Below, one piece after another: positions 63,102-64,000 of a stretch of 64,000 bases of DNA. Under the pieces are notes generated by a model. The model made no database searches, was not told where the DNA came from, and was given only the letters and a program-made list of their open reading frames with translations. Location of the stretch: contig NZ_SJPR01000001.1 in assembly GCF_007859955.1 (NCBI RefSeq), forward strand, positions 1,059,590 to 1,123,589, given 5' to 3'. This stretch comes from Botrimarina colliarenosi. Lineage in GTDB: Bacteria; Planctomycetota; Planctomycetia; Pirellulales; Lacipirellulaceae. The position numbers and the translations under genes are program-made. The first letter of the stretch is position 1. Every line of letters begins with the position of its first letter.

Positions 63102-64000
63102 CTATTTCTTCGCCCACTGACGGAGGACGCCGTCGTAGACGCCCGCGAGGCTGCGGGCCATCGCTTGGTCGCTGAAGTGGTCGAGGTGGCGTTCGCGGGC
63201 CAGCAGCGACATCAGCGGGTAGTCGGTCTCGCCGTTGAAGAGCTCTTCGAGGGCGTCGGCGAGTTGGCTGACGCTGCCCGGTTCGACGAGGAAGCCGGTC
63301 TCGCGGTGGAGGATCGCCTCGGTCGTCCCTTCACATCGGGTGGCGACCACCGGCAGGCCGGCGGCCATCGCCTCGAGGACCACCATCGGCAGCCCCTCGC
63401 CGAACAGGCTCGGCAGCGCCAGCGCGTCGGCCCGCGCCAGGGCGGCGGGGACGTTGTCTGTAAAGCCGGTCCAGTGGATGTGCTCCTCGAGGCCGAGCTT
63501 TTTGACGCGGCTGCGGATGTGGTCCTCATACTCAGCGGACTCGAACGGCCCGATCGCTTCGAGATGGACATCGAGCTCCCGCGACCGCAGGTTGGCGAGC
63601 GCGTCGATCAGCACCTCGACCCCCTTCCGCGGGCGGAACAGGGCGACCATCGCCACCGTGTAGGGGGCGATCGGCTTCCGCCGCCGGCGGGCTTCCTCCT
63701 CGGTGAGAGGCGGGACGCCGTTCAGCACACAACGCAGCTTGTCGGGCGAGACCCCCATCGTCCGCATATGGTTGGTCAGCGTCGGCGACACCGTGACCAA
63801 CTGGTCGGCCCGGTTGGCGCAGCCGCGCTCGAGGAAGTGGTTGCTCCAGTTCGCCAGCCGGCGCGTCGAGTCGCGGCTCGCCGGGCTGTGGACGTGGTAG
63901 ACGAGCGGCACCCCGGCCAGACGCGAGGCCAGATAAGCCACCAGCAGCGAGCGGGGCGTGTGGGCGTGCAGCAGGGAGTAGTCCTCTTGGCGGACCAGCT
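63102..64000 (-). CDS. Glycosyltransferase family 4, 5'-truncated by the window edge
   Basis: 299 codons visible. The open frame continues to the right edge (upstream residues read LVRQEDYSLLHAHTPRSLLV), so the start and N-terminal part lie beyond. GT4 features are VYHVHSPASRD, VALFRPRKGVEVLIDAL and the FTDNVPAALARADALALPSLFGEGLPMVVLEAMAAGLPVV segment with the Glu-x7-Glu type motif. It then reads TTEAILHRETGFLVEPG. A retaining GT-B enzyme, likely in polysaccharide synthesis. A GTG at 63941 is not the real start. Confidence 0.9.
   Translation of the reverse strand, partial: LVRQEDYSLLHAHTPRSLLVAYLASRLAGVPLVYHVHSPASRDSTRRLANWSNHFLERGCANRADQLVTVSPTLTNHMRTMGVSPDKLRCVLNGVPPLTEEEARRRRKPIAPYTVAMVALFRPRKGVEVLIDALANLRSRELDVHLEAIGPFESAEYEDHIRSRVKKLGLEEHIHWTGFTDNVPAALARADALALPSLFGEGLPMVVLEAMAAGLPVVATRCEGTTEAILHRETGFLVEPGSVSQLADALEELFNGETDYPLMSLLARERHLDHFSDQAMARSLAGVYDGVLRQWAKK

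Overview
The window is high-GC chromosomal DNA with long AT-poor genes, many short intergenic inverted repeats and a gene set typical of the Planctomycetota. The best markers are a DUF1559 pseudopilin-like protein, an exosortase with a PEP-CTERM substrate, a FloA/NfeD locus, PQQ-propeller and prenyltransferase-repeat secreted proteins, and many secreted proteins without a recognised family. I would place it in the Pirellulales, probably near the Lacipirellulaceae. This is inferred from protein style, not from a marker-gene tree. I see no phage, insertion sequence, CRISPR array or rRNA. There is one tRNA, tRNA-Leu(GAG).

Layout. 0-9.6 kb: a histone-deacetylase-like amidohydrolase, a secreted alpha-helical protein, a DUF2513-like protein, an ECF-type sigma factor, a small protein, a C-terminal-heme cytochrome, a phosphohexomutase and an unrecognised protein flanked by inverted repeats. 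9.6-21 kb: membrane proteins, a cysH (APS reductase)-Rrf2 regulator pair, a GH51 arabinofuranosidase, a translationally coupled trio (small membrane protein, Tes-like radical SAM enzyme, Lgt-like transferase), a MATE transporter and a PQQ-repeat protein. 21-34 kb: a 1375-residue unrecognised protein with an acidic tract, a secreted protein, a prenyltransferase-repeat protein, then a membrane-microdomain locus (long NfeD, short NfeD, FloA, a proline-rich membrane protein, an FmdB-type zinc ribbon). 34-45 kb: a coiled-coil protein with an overlapping 55-codon gene, the tRNA, a DUF1559 protein, and a divergent exopolysaccharide/exosortase locus (EpsI-like, proline-rich secreted protein and SLBB export lipoprotein on one side; exosortase and Wzz/BY-kinase on the other). 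45-64 kb: DUF2237, metG, a secreted thioredoxin-trypsin fusion, a degenerate GGDEF protein, hisI-ridA, a short glycosyltransferase 2, an HTH regulator, an inositol-monophosphatase-family enzyme, a candidate structured RNA, a PEP-CTERM protein, a lipoprotein, a ClpP-like protein, a GYF-domain protein, an SDR, mtnA and a glycosyltransferase 4 that runs off the right edge.

The strongest candidate for an undescribed system is the overlapping trio at 15.4-18.0 kb. An enzyme with the cysteine pattern of archaeal tetraether lipid synthase is coupled to an Lgt-like transferase that lacks the usual catalytic histidine, and to a two-helix membrane protein. Other notable items are a promoter-hairpin-terminator cassette near 54.7 kb that looks like an unannotated small RNA, and at least eight families of long intergenic inverted repeats. 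Three of these families recur within the window, and two repeats supply the stop codons of neighbouring genes.
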